Assembly (NCBI RefSeq): GCF_030150155.1
Contig: NZ_JASLGR010000054.1
Location: 1 to 64,000 of the forward strand
Source of the DNA: Nocardioides sp.
GTDB lineage: Bacteria > Actinomycetota > Actinomycetes > Propionibacteriales > Nocardioidaceae
DNA length: 64,000 bases
Direction: 5' to 3'
A model generated the notes under the pieces. The model saw only the letters and a list, made by a program, of their open reading frames with translations. It did not search any database and was not told the origin of the DNA. The translations under genes and the position numbers were made by a program. Each line of letters begins with the position of its first letter. The first letter of the stretch is position 1. Positions 13,915 through 22,558 of this stretch are shown here, one piece after another.

Positions 13915-16403
13915 CGCCGCACTGCTCCGGTGAGCTCACCGGCACGGGCCACGGCCGCGTCGCGGGCCGCGCTGGCCTCGCCCTCGGCCAGGGTGCGGTC
14001 GGCGGCGCGGAAGCGGAGCGCGAAGGCGAGGGACTTCTTGCCCTCACCGAGCTGCTCGCCGGTGTAGACGTCGAAGAGACGGACCGACTCCAGCAGGTCG
14101 CCGGCCCCCTCGCGCAGTGCCGACTCGACGGCGCCCACGGCGACATCGGCGGCGACCACGAGGGCGACGTCCTCCTTGGCGACCGGGAAGGTCGAGAAGG
14201 ACGGTGCGAGCGACCGGTCCGGCGTGGCAGCGATCAGCGCGTCGAGGTCGAGCTCGACGGCTGCGGCACGCGCGGGCAGGCCCAGGCTGGTGCACACGGC
14301 CGGGTGCAGCTCGCCGGCGTGACCGATCACGGTGCCCTCGACGCTGACCTCGGCGCAGCGGCCGGGGTGCCAGGGGGCGAGCTGGGCGTTGGCGAGGGTG
14401 ACCTCGACGCCGAGCTCGTCGGCGAGGCGATGCACCACGGCCAGCGCGTCGACCCACCCGGCCTGGGTGCCCTCACCCCACCAGCCGGAGCGCTCCCGCT
14501 CCCCGGCCAGGACGACGCCGAGGTGGAGCGGCTGGCGCGGGATCGCGGCCAGGAGCGCCTCGAGCTGCTCGTCGCTGGGGCGGGACGCTGCGCTGTAGAT
14601 CGGCGCCGCGCCGTCGACCGGGAAGGCCACGGTCATGGTCTCGAACAGGGCGACGCCGGGCGCACCGCGCCCGATGTTGCGCACGGCGGACTTGAGCAGG
14701 CCCGGGAGGATCGTCGTGGTGTACGCCGGCTCCTCGCTCGACAGCGGGTTGGCCAGCACGACGGTGCGGCGCCGCTCGTCGTCGGCCGCCAGGCCGAGCT
14801 GGTCGAAGGTGGCCTCGCCGACGAACGGGAAGCTGATCACCTCGGCCAGGCCGCCCCCGGCGAGGGTGCGCCCGATCCGGCGGCGGAGCTTCTGGGACCG
14901 GGTCAGACCGCGGCCGTTGGTGGCCCGCGGCAGCACCGAGGGGACCTGGTCGTAGCCGACGATGCGGACGACCTCCTCGACCAGGTCGTACGGGTCGTTG
15001 AGGTCCGGGCGCCAGCTCGGGCCGACGGCGGTCAGGGTGTCGCCGTCGGTGGTGACGGTGGCGCCCACAGCGGTCAGGTAGCCGACGGTGGCCTCCGGGC
15101 TGACAGCGATGCCGCTGAGCCGGGCCGGCAGGTCGGCGTCGATGGTGATCGCCGGGCGGGCCGGGGCCTCGCCGATCAGGGTGAAGCCGGGCTCCGCGGT
15201 CGCGCCGCCGAGCTCGACGAGCAGCTCGACCAGGCGGTCGGCGGCGGCGGTGGGCAGCAGCGGGTCGACACCGCGCTCGAAGCGCTTGGAGGCCTCCGAG
15301 CCGAGCTTGTGCCGCTTCTGGGTGCGGAAGACCGAGGTCGGGTCGAAGTACGCCGCCTCGATCACGATCTCGGTGGTGGTCTCGCTGATCTCGGTGGAGG
15401 CACCACCCATCACGCCGGCGATGCCGATCGGGCCGGAGCCGTCGGCGATGACCAGGTCGGCCGGGTCCAGGGTGCGGGTGACGTCGTCGAGGGTGACGAC
15501 CTTCTCCCCCGCGACCGCGCGGCGGACCACGATCGGGCCGTTGAGCTTGGCCTTGTCGTAGCAGTGCGTAGGCTGACCCAGCTCGAGCATCACGTAGTTG
15601 GAGATGTCGACGGCCAGCGAGATGGAGCGCATCCCGCACTGCTCCAGACGTGCCTGCATCCAGGCCGGGGTGGTCGCGGCCGGGTTGAAGCCGCTCACCA
15701 CGCGCGTGCTGAAGACCGGGCAGCCGGCCGGGTCCTCGACCTGGACCGGGTAGGCGTCGATCGCCGCGAGGGTGATCGGACGGTTCGCCGGATCGACGAA
15801 GGGCAGGTCGAAGCCGAGGGCGGCCTCGCGGGCGACACCGCGCAGCGACAGTGCGTAGGCACGGTCGGGGTTGATCTCGAACTCGATCACCTCCTCGCCG
15901 AAGCCGAGGAACTCACGGGCGTCGGTGCCCGGCTCAGGCCCGTCGGCGGGGACGACGAGGATGCCGTGTCCGCCGTCGTCGGGCAGGCCGAGCTCGGCAC
16001 CGGAGCAGATCATGCCCGCGGAGAGGTGGCCGTAGGTCTTGCGCTCGGAGATCGCGAAGCCACCAGGCAGCACGGCACCGGGGAGGCTGACGACGACCTT
16101 GTCGCCGACGCCGAAGTTGTGGGCGCCGCAGATGATCCCCTGGGGTGCACCGGTGCCGTTGGCGTCGCCGACGTCGACGGTGCACCAGTTGATCACCTTG
16201 CCGTTCTTCTGCGGCTCCTTGTCCTGCGTCAGCACCCGGCCGATGACGAGCGGACCGGTGACGTCGGCACCGGCGGCGTGGATCGCCTCCAGCTTGAGGC
16301 CGAGCGCGGTGAGGCGAGCGGTGAGGATCTCGGTGGAGACGCTGTCGGGCAGCGCGGTTCCTGCTGCCAGGATCTCCTTGATCCAGGAGACGGGGGCCTT
16401 CAT
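13911..16403 (-). CDS. pheT: phenylalanyl-tRNA synthetase beta subunit
   Basis: 830-residue beta chain of the (alpha-beta)2 enzyme. In order: an N-terminal tRNA-binding EMAP-like domain (about 45-155, IICGAHNFGVGDKVV), B5 domain (about 390-470), the catalytic-like core, and a C-terminal FDX-ACB anticodon-binding domain (about 735-828, FPVAKEDVALVV). It overlaps pheS by ATGA at its start and the regulator gene by CTGA at its end, so all three may sit on one transcript. Confidence 0.97.
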   Translation of the reverse strand: MKAPVSWIKEILAAGTALPDSVSTEILTARLTALGLKLEAIHAAGADVTGPLVIGRVLTQDKEPQKNGKVINWCTVDVGDANGTGAPQGIICGAHNFGVGDKVVVSLPGAVLPGGFAISERKTYGHLSAGMICSGAELGLPDDGGHGILVVPADGPEPGTDAREFLGFGEEVIEFEINPDRAYALSLRGVAREAALGFDLPFVDPANRPITLAAIDAYPVQVEDPAGCPVFSTRVVSGFNPAATTPAWMQARLEQCGMRSISLAVDISNYVMLELGQPTHCYDKAKLNGPIVVRRAVAGEKVVTLDDVTRTLDPADLVIADGSGPIGIAGVMGGASTEISETTTEIVIEAAYFDPTSVFRTQKRHKLGSEASKRFERGVDPLLPTAAADRLVELLVELGGATAEPGFTLIGEAPARPAITIDADLPARLSGIAVSPEATVGYLTAVGATVTTDGDTLTAVGPSWRPDLNDPYDLVEEVVRIVGYDQVPSVLPRATNGRGLTRSQKLRRRIGRTLAGGGLAEVISFPFVGEATFDQLGLAADDERRRTVVLANPLSSEEPAYTTTILPGLLKSAVRNIGRGAPGVALFETMTVAFPVDGAAPIYSAASRPSDEQLEALLAAIPRQPLHLGVVLAGERERSGWWGEGTQAGWVDALAVVHRLADELGVEVTLANAQLAPWHPGRCAEVSVEGTVIGHAGELHPAVCTSLGLPARAAAVELDLDALIAATPDRSLAPSFSTFPVAKEDVALVVAADVAVGAVESALREGAGDLLESVRLFDVYTGEQLGEGKKSLAFALRFRAADRTLAEGEASAARDAAVARAGELTGAVRR

Positions 16404-17524
16404 GACAGCTCACTTCCGAATGCAGTGGTGAAGCGCACGTCGCCTTCGAAGAGGGTGCGCAGGTCGGACAGACCGGTGCGGAACATCAGGGTCCGGTCGA
16501 TGCCCATGCCGAACGCGAAACCGGAGTAGCGCGTCGAGTCGACGCCGCAGGCGGCCAGCACCCGGGGGTTGACCATGCCGCAGCCGCCCCACTCGATCCA
16601 GCCCTCGCCACGACAGGTGCGGCACGCTCCGGCCGAGGCGTCCTCGGCGTCCTTGAGACCGCTGCCCCGGCACACGAAGCAGGTCAGGTCCACCTCGGCC
16701 GACGGCTCGGTGAACGGGAAGAACGAAGGCCGGAAGCGGGTCTCGATGCCCTCGCCGAACATCTGCCCGGCGAAGTGGTCCAGGGTGCCCTTGAGGTGCG
16801 CCATCGAGATGCCCTCGTCGATCGCCAGGCCCTCGACCTGGTGGAACATCGGCGAGTGGGTGGCGTCGTACTCATCGGTGCGGAAGACACGACCGGGGCA
16901 GACCACGTAGATGGGCGGCTCCTGGGTCAGCATCGTGCGCGCCTGCACGGCCGAGGTGTGGGTGCGCAGTACGACGTGGTTCTCGGCCGGCTCGGTCCAG
17001 AACGTGTCCTGCATCGTGCGGGCAGGGTGGTCAGGACCCAGGTTGAGGGCGTCGAAGTTGAGCCACTCGGCCTCGATCACGGGCCCCTCGGCGACGTTCC
17101 AGCCCATCGCGACGAAGATGTCGGCGATCAGGTCGGCTCCGCTGGTGAGCGGGTGCCGGGCGCCGGCCGGGAACCGGTCGACGGGGACCGTGACGTCGAC
17201 GGTCTCCTCGATCAGGATGCGGGCCTCGTGCTCGGCCTCGAGGACCGCGGTCCGCTCGGCCAGCGCCTTGTTGACCTGGCCGCGGGCCTGGCCGACGCGG
17301 GCGCCGGCCTCCTTGCGCGCAGCGGGTGGCAGGGCACCGATCTCGCGGTTGGCCAGCGCCAGCGGCGAGCGGTCGCCGACGTGGTCCAGGCGGACCTGCT
17401 TCAGCGCCTCCAGATCGACGGCGGCAGCGATGGCCGCGAGGGCCGCGTCACGCGACGCCTCGACCTCTTCTGCCTTGAGCGGGGTGACCTCGACGGGGTC
17501 GTAGTCAGTATTGGGGCCAGACAC
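16400..17524 (-). CDS. pheS: phenylalanyl-tRNA synthetase alpha subunit
   Basis: 374-residue catalytic chain of class II PheRS. The N-terminal coiled-coil (residues about 10-90) is followed by motif 2 (PGRVFRTDEYDATHSPMFHQ) and motif 3 (FAFGMGIDRTLM). A four-cysteine cluster CFVCRGSG...CRTC is present, as in many actinobacterial PheS proteins. The GTG at 17524 was chosen because the frame upstream is non-homologous and encodes the tandem repeat; TAGACT ends 7 nt before it and there is no convincing Shine-Dalgarno, suggesting a leaderless transcript. Confidence 0.96.
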   Translation of the reverse strand: MSGPNTDYDPVEVTPLKAEEVEASRDAALAAIAAAVDLEALKQVRLDHVGDRSPLALANREIGALPPAARKEAGARVGQARGQVNKALAERTAVLEAEHEARILIEETVDVTVPVDRFPAGARHPLTSGADLIADIFVAMGWNVAEGPVIEAEWLNFDALNLGPDHPARTMQDTFWTEPAENHVVLRTHTSAVQARTMLTQEPPIYVVCPGRVFRTDEYDATHSPMFHQVEGLAIDEGISMAHLKGTLDHFAGQMFGEGIETRFRPSFFPFTEPSAEVDLTCFVCRGSGLKDAEDASAGACRTCRGEGWIEWGGCGMVNPRVLAACGVDSTRYSGFAFGMGIDRTLMFRTGLSDLRTLFEGDVRFTTAFGSELS

Positions 17525-17531
17525 TCGCCTG

Positions 17532-17537
17532 AGTCTA
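17532..17537 (-). promoter_or_regulatory. pheS -10 element (leaderless)
   Basis: TAGACT on the minus strand, ending 7 nt before the GTG of pheS. It fits the TANNNT actinobacterial -10 pattern; no clear -35 is visible. Confidence 0.5.
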
Positions 17538-17568
17538 GTGCCGCGAATCGACAACCGCCGCCTCACCC

Positions 17569-17640
17569 GGATCTCGCACGTGGTGAACCCGGATCTCGCA
17601 CGTGGTGAACCCGGATCTCGCGCGTGGTGAACCCGGATCT
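17569..17640. repeat. 22-bp tandem repeat, 3.3 copies
   Basis: Units at 17569-17590, 17591-17612 and 17613-17634, plus the first six bases of a fourth that run into the stop codon of the histidine kinase gene. The first two are identical and contain the palindrome CACGTG; the third differs by one base (CGCGTG). The array lies between the histidine kinase stop and pheS on the same strand, upstream of the pheS promoter. Function is unknown: an operator array, a transcript-end element, or an interspersed genomic repeat are all possible. Confidence 0.95.
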
Positions 17641-18359
17641 CAGTCGTGCCAGGCGGGCCAGGCCACCCGCAGCCGTGCTCCCCCACCCGGACGGTCGTCG
17701 ATCGCGATGGTGCCGCCGTGAGCGGCGACCAGTCCCCCGACCAGGTAGAGCCCCAGACCGGTGCCCGGGCTGCCCCCGCCCTTCCAGTACTTGGTGAAGA
17801 CCCGTTCGCGCAGCTCGGGGTGGATGCCGTCGCCCTCGTCGTCGACGGTGAGCAGCAGCTGGTCCTCACCGGCGGCGAGCGTGATCGTCACCGTCCCCTG
17901 CCCGTGCCGTACGGCGTTGTCGGCCAGGTTCGTCACGACCTGGGCGAACTTGTCGGGATCGGCGTCGATCGAAGGCAGCGCGTCGGCGGCGACCAGGACG
18001 ATCTCGCGCGAGGTGGAGATCGCGATGTTGTCCACCACCCGGCGCACGATCGGCTCGGGCTCGGTCGGGCGCCGGTGCATCTGGAGCCGGCCGGTGTCGA
18101 TCCGGGCGACGTCGAGCATCTCGGTGATCAGCCGCGAGAGCCGGTCGGCATCGACCAGGGCGGTGGTGAGCATGAACTTCTTCTGCTCGTCGGTGAGCTT
18201 GTCCCACCGGTTGAGCACCGCCTGGACGAACCCCTTCATCCCGGTGAGCGGACTGCGCAGCTCGTGCGCCAAGGTGGCGACGAGGTCGCTGCGCTCCAGC
18301 TCCCACTCGGCCTCGCCGGAACGTTCGGGTGCACCCGGCCCACAAGCCTCGTCGGACAT
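17640..18359 (-). CDS. soluble orphan sensor histidine kinase
   Basis: 239-residue histidine kinase with no membrane segment and almost no sensory region. The HisKA domain begins around residue 25 with the phospho-acceptor in LAHELRSPLTG, followed by a HATPase_c domain with N box NLADNAVRHG and the G boxes (DDEGDGIHPE, GTGLGLYLVGGL). No response regulator is next to it. ATG 18359 was chosen over GTG 18368 because TAGGGT ends 7 nt before it (leaderless pattern). Its stop codon is fused to the 22-bp repeat array. What it senses and its partner are unknown. Confidence 0.87.
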   Translation of the reverse strand: MSDEACGPGAPERSGEAEWELERSDLVATLAHELRSPLTGMKGFVQAVLNRWDKLTDEQKKFMLTTALVDADRLSRLITEMLDVARIDTGRLQMHRRPTEPEPIVRRVVDNIAISTSREIVLVAADALPSIDADPDKFAQVVTNLADNAVRHGQGTVTITLAAGEDQLLLTVDDEGDGIHPELRERVFTKYWKGGGSPGTGLGLYLVGGLVAAHGGTIAIDDRPGGGARLRVAWPAWHD

Positions 18360-18366
18360 GGCCCAC

Positions 18367-18372
18367 ACCCTA
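18367..18372 (-). promoter_or_regulatory. -10 element of the orphan histidine kinase gene
   Basis: TAGGGT on the minus strand ends 7 nt before the ATG at 18359; no ribosome site is visible between them. Confidence 0.45.
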
Positions 18373-18386
18373 GTCTGGGTGACGAC

Positions 18387-19166
18387 TCAGCGCTGGGCGC
18401 GAGCGCTGGCGTAGAGGCACAGCGCGGCCGCGGTGGAGAGGTTGAGGCTCTCGGCGGCACCGAAGATCGGGATGGAGACGACATGGTCGGCAGCGGCCGC
18501 TAGCTCGGCCGGCAGCCCCCAGGCCTCGTTGCCGAACAGCCAGGCCGTGGGCCGGGACAACAGCTCGTCGGCGTCGAAGAGGTCGGCGTCGCCGTGCATG
18601 TCGGCGGCCAGCACGGTGAGACCGGCCTCCTGGGCCGCGGCGACGGCGGCCAGCGGGTCACGCTCGATCGCGACCGGCAGGTGGAAGGCACTGCCGACAC
18701 TGGCCCTGATCGTCTTGGGGTTGTACAGGTCCACCGAGTCACCGGCCAGGACCACCGCGTCGGCACCGGCGGCGTCGGCGCACCGGATCACGGTGCCCGC
18801 GTTGCCCGGGTCGCGTACGTCGGCACAGATCGCCGTCAGACGCTGCGCGCCGAGGGTGCGCTGCGGGACGTCCAGGAAGGCACACAGCGCAACCACGCCG
18901 GCCGGGCTGACCGAGTCCGACAGGCCCGCGATCGCGCGGTCGTCGACCAGGGTGACGTCGAGGGAGGCGAGCAGGTCGGCGTACTCGTGGACGGCGTCAG
19001 GGGTCGCGAAGACCTCCTGCACGCAGTCAGGGACGCCGAGGGCTCCTTCGACGGCCTTGGGGCCGTCGGCAAGGAAAAGCCGCCGCTCCGATCGAACGGA
19101 GCGGCGGCTGAGTTTCCTCAGCTCCTTCAGGCGCGCGTTGCTTGCGGCGAGAGGAGCAGATGACAT
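18387..19166 (-). CDS. SpoU/TrmH-family RNA 2'-O-methyltransferase
   Basis: 259-residue SPOUT methyltransferase expected to methylate a ribose 2'-OH in rRNA or tRNA using S-adenosylmethionine. It has an N-terminal substrate-binding domain (residues about 5-85) and a knotted C-terminal domain with SPOUT motif 1 (IRASVGSAFHLP), motif 2 (FGNEAWGLP) and motif 3 (LNLSTAAALCLY). It starts 13 nt after rplT, so it is probably the last gene of the infC operon; this rplT-linked methyltransferase is common in actinobacteria. The target nucleotide is not determinable. Confidence 0.93.
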   Translation of the reverse strand: MSSAPLAASNARLKELRKLSRRSVRSERRLFLADGPKAVEGALGVPDCVQEVFATPDAVHEYADLLASLDVTLVDDRAIAGLSDSVSPAGVVALCAFLDVPQRTLGAQRLTAICADVRDPGNAGTVIRCADAAGADAVVLAGDSVDLYNPKTIRASVGSAFHLPVAIERDPLAAVAAAQEAGLTVLAADMHGDADLFDADELLSRPTAWLFGNEAWGLPAELAAAADHVVSIPIFGAAESLNLSTAAALCLYASARAQR

Positions 19167-19179
19167 ACGTCAGGCTGCG

Positions 19180-19563
19180 TCAGCTGGCGGCCGGAGCGTT
19201 GACGTCGGCCGGGAGGGCAGCCTTGGCAGCCTCGACCAGCGCGTTGAACGCAGCGACGTCGTTGACGGCCAGGTCGGCCAGGATCTTACGGTCGACCTCG
19301 ATGCCCGCCAGGCCGAGGCCCTGGATGAAGCGGTTGTAGGTCAGGCCCTGCGCACGCGCGGCGGCGTTGATGCGCTGGATCCACAGGCGACGGAAGTTGC
19401 CCTTGTTCTTGCGGCGGTCGTTGTACGCGTAGACCAGGGAGTGGGTGACCTGCTCCTTGGCCTTGCGGTAGAGGCGCGAGCGCTGGCCGCGGTAGCCCTC
19501 GGCACGCTCGAGGGTGGTACGACGCTTCTTGGCAGCGTTTACTGCGCGCTTGACGCGAGCCAT
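19180..19563 (-). CDS. rplT: 50S ribosomal protein L20
   Basis: 127-residue basic protein that binds 23S rRNA early in 50S assembly; in some bacteria it also represses its own operon through the infC leader. Typical segments are [22 protein letters not shown] and [18 protein letters not shown] residues in the first half. It is the third gene of infC-rpmI-rplT, 58 nt after rpmI, with an AAGGAG site ahead of the ATG. Confidence 0.97.
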   Translation of the reverse strand: MARVKRAVNAAKKRRTTLERAEGYRGQRSRLYRKAKEQVTHSLVYAYNDRRKNKGNFRRLWIQRINAAARAQGLTYNRFIQGLGLAGIEVDRKILADLAVNDVAAFNALVEAAKAALPADVNAPAAS

Positions 19564-19621
19564 GGTGTTACTCCTTCAGAATGGGAAAGTCGAAAAGCCG
19601 GCCACAGGGGCCAAGCGGAAG

Positions 19622-19816
19622 TCAGCGACCGAGAAGCTTCTTGGCGCGGGGCACGTCGTTGGCGGATACCTCGACGGTGCCGGTCAGGCGACGGGTGACC
19701 TTGGAGGCCTTCTTCTCGAGGTTGTGGCGCTTGCCGGCCTTCTCGCGAAGGATCTTGCCGGAGCCGGTCACCTTGAACCGCTTGCCGGCGCCGGAGTGGC
19801 TCTTGTTCTTCGGCAT
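19622..19816 (-). CDS. rpmI: 50S ribosomal protein L35
   Basis: 64-residue basic protein starting [20 protein letters not shown], a typical L35 N terminus. It lies 62 nt after infC and 58 nt before rplT, the usual gene order, preceded by a GAGAGAG ribosome site. Confidence 0.97.
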   Translation of the reverse strand: MPKNKSHSGAGKRFKVTGSGKILREKAGKRHNLEKKASKVTRRLTGTVEVSANDVPRAKKLLGR

Positions 19817-19878
19817 CTCAATCTCTCTCTCGTGCGGGGAAAAAACGTGGGCGTCGGGGAATGACGCTCACTGGTGGA

Positions 19879-20562
19879 TCACAGGTCGATGTCGAGGTCC
19901 AGGGCCTCGTTGCGACGCTTGGCCTTCTTCTGCGCGACCGGCTTGTCGCCGGCCTGCGCGGTGCGGAACTCCTGCTCCTCGGCGGCGTCGGCGGCGCGCT
20001 CGGCGGCCTTCTCCTCCTTGGCGGCAGCGATCTCGACCTTGGCGTCAGCCTTCTTCTTGGTCGGACCCAGCACCATGATCATGTTGCGGCCGTCCTGCTT
20101 GGGCGCCGACTCGACGAAGCCCAGCTCGATGACGTCCTCGGCCAGCTTCTGCAGCAGGCGGAAGCCGAGCTCGGGACGGTGCTGCTCGCGACCACGGAAC
20201 ATGATCGTGATCTTGACCTTGTCCCCGGCCTTCAGGAACCGCTCGACGTGACCCTTCTTGGTGTCGTAGTCGTGCTGGTCGATCTTGGGACGAAGCTTCA
20301 TCTCCTTGATGATCACGTTCGTCTGGTTGCGGCGCGCGTCACGGGCCTTCTGGGCGTTCTCGTACTTGAACTTCCCGTAGTCCATGAGCTTGCAGACCGG
20401 GGGCTTGCCCTGCGGGGCGATCTCGACGAGGTCGAGGTCAGCCTCCTGCGCAAGGCGCAGCGCATCTCCCGTCGGCACGATGCCGACAGTTTCACCGTTG
20501 GGACCAACGAGGCGGACCTCGGGAACCCGGATCCGGTCGTTGATACGAAGCTCAGTACTGAT
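19879..20562 (-). CDS. infC: translation initiation factor IF-3 (AUC start)
   Basis: 227-residue IF-3: N-terminal domain with [19 protein letters not shown], linker, and C-terminal domain with [13 protein letters not shown], followed by an acidic/basic alanine-rich tail (about residues 175-227) common in actinobacteria. Homology starts exactly at an ATC codon at 20562 (ATC AGT ACT GAG) behind GGAGGA; no ATG, GTG or TTG lies nearby. A rare AUU/AUC start is an established feature of infC that lets IF-3 repress its own translation. Upstream is a long leader with a terminator, so transcriptional attenuation is also likely. Confidence 0.95.
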   Translation of the reverse strand: MSTELRINDRIRVPEVRLVGPNGETVGIVPTGDALRLAQEADLDLVEIAPQGKPPVCKLMDYGKFKYENAQKARDARRNQTNVIIKEMKLRPKIDQHDYDTKKGHVERFLKAGDKVKITIMFRGREQHRPELGFRLLQKLAEDVIELGFVESAPKQDGRNMIMVLGPTKKKADAKVEIAAAKEEKAAERAADAAEEQEFRTAQAGDKPVAQKKAKRRNEALDLDIDL

Positions 20563-20770
20563 GTGTCCTCCAAGTGGACGAAGTGGATGGGGCAAACAAA
20601 AAAGGGCTCCTGCACGCAAGCAGAAGCCCTACAGGCATGCACTGGCCTCAACGACCAACGCACTGCCACGCATTCCCTGTGTTGCCCTGGAATGCAGGTC
20701 CTGACCCGACGATCTGATGACGCTTCGACCGATGCGGGTGGGAAGACCGACAGATCCTCCACTTGTGTAC
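20563..20770 (-). promoter_or_regulatory. infC-rpmI-rplT mRNA leader with attenuator
   Basis: About 200 nt without a gene precede infC. Reading towards infC, the leader contains a hairpin GCATTCC/GGAATGC (20670-20695), then a strong U-tract terminator (20595-20630), then the infC ribosome site. Such a terminator before the first structural gene is what attenuation by L20 or another signal would need; L20-controlled infC leaders are established in Bacillus, but this sequence is not recognisably the same RNA. The promoter was not placed with confidence. Confidence 0.6.
20595..20630 (-). terminator. intrinsic terminator in the infC leader
   Basis: In the minus-strand RNA, AGGGCUUCUGC and GCAGGAGCCCU pair over 11 bp (one G-U) around a 6-nt loop, followed by UUUUUUG UUU. 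It is the best intrinsic terminator in the window and lies 33 nt before the infC start, after rather than before any plausible promoter for infC, so it can also end transcription arriving from the SseB gene. Confidence 0.85.
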
Positions 20771-20788
20771 TCGAAAGACAGTACCGGA

Positions 20789-21292
20789 TCACTCAGCGCC
20801 GGGACGAATCCACGCCGACCCCTCGCCCACCCGGACCAGCTCCCAGTCCGAGGCGAGGGCGACCAGGTCGTCGCCCTCGATGGGGAAGAGCACCGGTCCG
20901 GTCAGGTCGAGCACGATCGCGGTAGCCCCGTCCTGCAGTGCGGCCCGGGCCGCGTCACGGGCGGTGACGGCCACCGGCCGGGCGTCGGCTTGCCACTGTT
21001 GCATCGTGGTCAGGCTGGTGAAGGCGAGCAGCGCCTGACGGCCATCGGCCCCGGTGATCAGCACCGTAGCCATGTCGGCGGTCTTGTCGTGGGCGCGACC
21101 GTGCTCGTCGATCTCCATCTCGCCCAGCACCGCGACCACCGGGACCAGCACCCGCGCCGTGCGGAGCGCGGCGAGGACGTCGTACGCGTTGGCGGTGCCG
21201 GCTGCCAGGCCCGCCAGCGCTCCGGTCAGCGCCTGGTCGGCGTCGCCGTGGTCGTCGGGGAAGGCCGGGGCCAGGATGTCGCGGTCACGCAC
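20789..21292 (-). CDS. SseB-family protein
   Basis: 167-residue protein with an SseB N-terminal-like domain (YDVLAALRTARVLVPVVAVLGE and ATVLITGADGRQALLAFTS). It has no signal peptide or catalytic motif that I recognise. SseB-domain proteins are conserved next to infC in actinobacteria but their function is not established. GTG 21292 was chosen; a GAGAAT hexamer ends 6 nt upstream, suggesting leaderless expression, divergent from the PLP-enzyme gene 39 bp away. Confidence 0.85.
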   Translation of the reverse strand: MRDRDILAPAFPDDHGDADQALTGALAGLAAGTANAYDVLAALRTARVLVPVVAVLGEMEIDEHGRAHDKTADMATVLITGADGRQALLAFTSLTTMQQWQADARPVAVTARDAARAALQDGATAIVLDLTGPVLFPIEGDDLVALASDWELVRVGEGSAWIRPGAE

Positions 21293-21331
21293 GCGGCGAT
21301 TCTCCCATCCCACATGGAAGACTGCTGATTC

Positions 21332-22558
21332 GTGGGCACGCTTCCGGCAGACGCGATCGAGCGCAACAGGCTCTGGCACCGACTCTCCGCGGCGGTCAAC
21401 GCCCAGGCGACTCCCCCGCCGACCCCCGTGATGGTGGTCGATCTGGATGCCTTCGACGCCAACGCCGCCGACCTGGCCCGCCGCGCCGCCGGTACGCCGA
21501 TCCGGGTGGCGTCGAAGTCGCTGCGGGTCCCGGCCCTGATCTCCCGCGCCCTGGCCACGCCCGGCTTCGCCGGCATCCTCGGCTTCACCCTGGCCGAGGC
21601 GCTGTGGCTGGAGGAGCAGGGGCTCAGCGAGGACATCGTGGTCGCCTACCCGAGCGTGGACCGCGGCGCCCTGGCCCGCCTGGTCGCCTCCCCCTCGGCG
21701 GCCGCGCACATCACCCTGATGATCGACTCGGTCGACCACCTCGACGTGATCGACTCCGTGCGCGCCTCGCGTGCCGTGCCAATCCGGGTCGCGATCGACC
21801 TCGACGCCGGCCTCGACCTGCACCTGACCCGGGTGGGGCCGCGCCGCTCGCCGCTGCGCGAGCCGCAGGACGCGATCGCCCTGGCCCGCACCGTCACCGG
21901 CCGGCCGGGGTTCCGCCTGGTCGGGGTGATGACCTACGAGGGACAGGTCGCCGGGGTGCCCGACGACGTCCCGGGCCAGCGGCTCAAGTCGGCGATCGTG
22001 CGCCGGCTCAAGGACCGCTCCATCGTCCAGCTGCTCGACCGGCGCCGCGAGGTGGTCGACGCCCTGGGCGGCCTCACCGACCTGGAGTTCTGGAACGCCG
22101 GCGGCTCGGGCTCGATCGAGAGCTCGGCCTCCGACCCGGTGGTCACCGAGGTCACCGCCGGCTCGGGCCTGCTGGTGCCCGCGCTCTTCGACCACTTCCG
22201 CAGCTTCGCTCCCCGCCCCGCCGCGTTCTTCGGGCTGCCGGTCACCCGTCGACCCGACGCCGCCACGGCGACCGTGCACGGTGGCGGCCTGATCGCCTCG
22301 GGCCCGGTCGGCCCCGACCGGGTGCCGGTCCCGTGGGCGCCGTACGGCCTCGAGCTGACCGGCCTGGAGGGCGCGGGCGAGGTGCAGACCCCGCTCACAG
22401 GCGAGCCGGCCCGGCACCTGCGGATCGGTGACCTGGTCTGGTTCCGGCACGGCAAGTCCGGCGAGCTCTTCGAGCACACCACCACCGCGCACCTCCTCAG
22501 CGGCGACCGGATCGTCGACTCGGTGCCGACCTACCGCGGGCACGGCCTTGCCTTCTGA
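21332..22558 (+). CDS. fold-type III PLP enzyme (amino acid deaminase/aldolase, D-threonine aldolase-like)
   Basis: 408-residue protein of the alanine-racemase-like PLP fold. The N-terminal barrel carries the predicted Schiff-base lysine in RVASKSLRVP (about residue 71), followed by later barrel strands such as VGVMTYEGQVAG; the C terminus is a beta domain ending in IGDLVWFRHGKSGE and STTAHLL-like residues. Relatives are annotated amino acid deaminase/aldolase. The substrate is unknown. GTG 21332 is inferred from the homologous N terminus. A P-loop kinase gene overlaps its end. Confidence 0.85.
   Translation: MGTLPADAIERNRLWHRLSAAVNAQATPPPTPVMVVDLDAFDANAADLARRAAGTPIRVASKSLRVPALISRALATPGFAGILGFTLAEALWLEEQGLSEDIVVAYPSVDRGALARLVASPSAAAHITLMIDSVDHLDVIDSVRASRAVPIRVAIDLDAGLDLHLTRVGPRRSPLREPQDAIALARTVTGRPGFRLVGVMTYEGQVAGVPDDVPGQRLKSAIVRRLKDRSIVQLLDRRREVVDALGGLTDLEFWNAGGSGSIESSASDPVVTEVTAGSGLLVPALFDHFRSFAPRPAAFFGLPVTRRPDAATATVHGGGLIASGPVGPDRVPVPWAPYGLELTGLEGAGEVQTPLTGEPARHLRIGDLVWFRHGKSGELFEHTTTAHLLSGDRIVDSVPTYRGHGLAF

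Noticed and set aside
17569..17640. CRISPR array
   Set aside because: The 22-bp units are directly adjacent with no spacers and there are no cas genes.
16400..17869. Longer pheS frame reading through the 22-bp repeats
   Set aside because: The extension translates the repeat array and antisense of the kinase gene; homology starts at GTG 17524, with a -10 element just upstream.
20570..20792. A leader peptide frame in the infC leader
   Set aside because: A frame runs through the leader, but it has no ribosome site, no run of regulatory codons, and it crosses the terminator hairpin.
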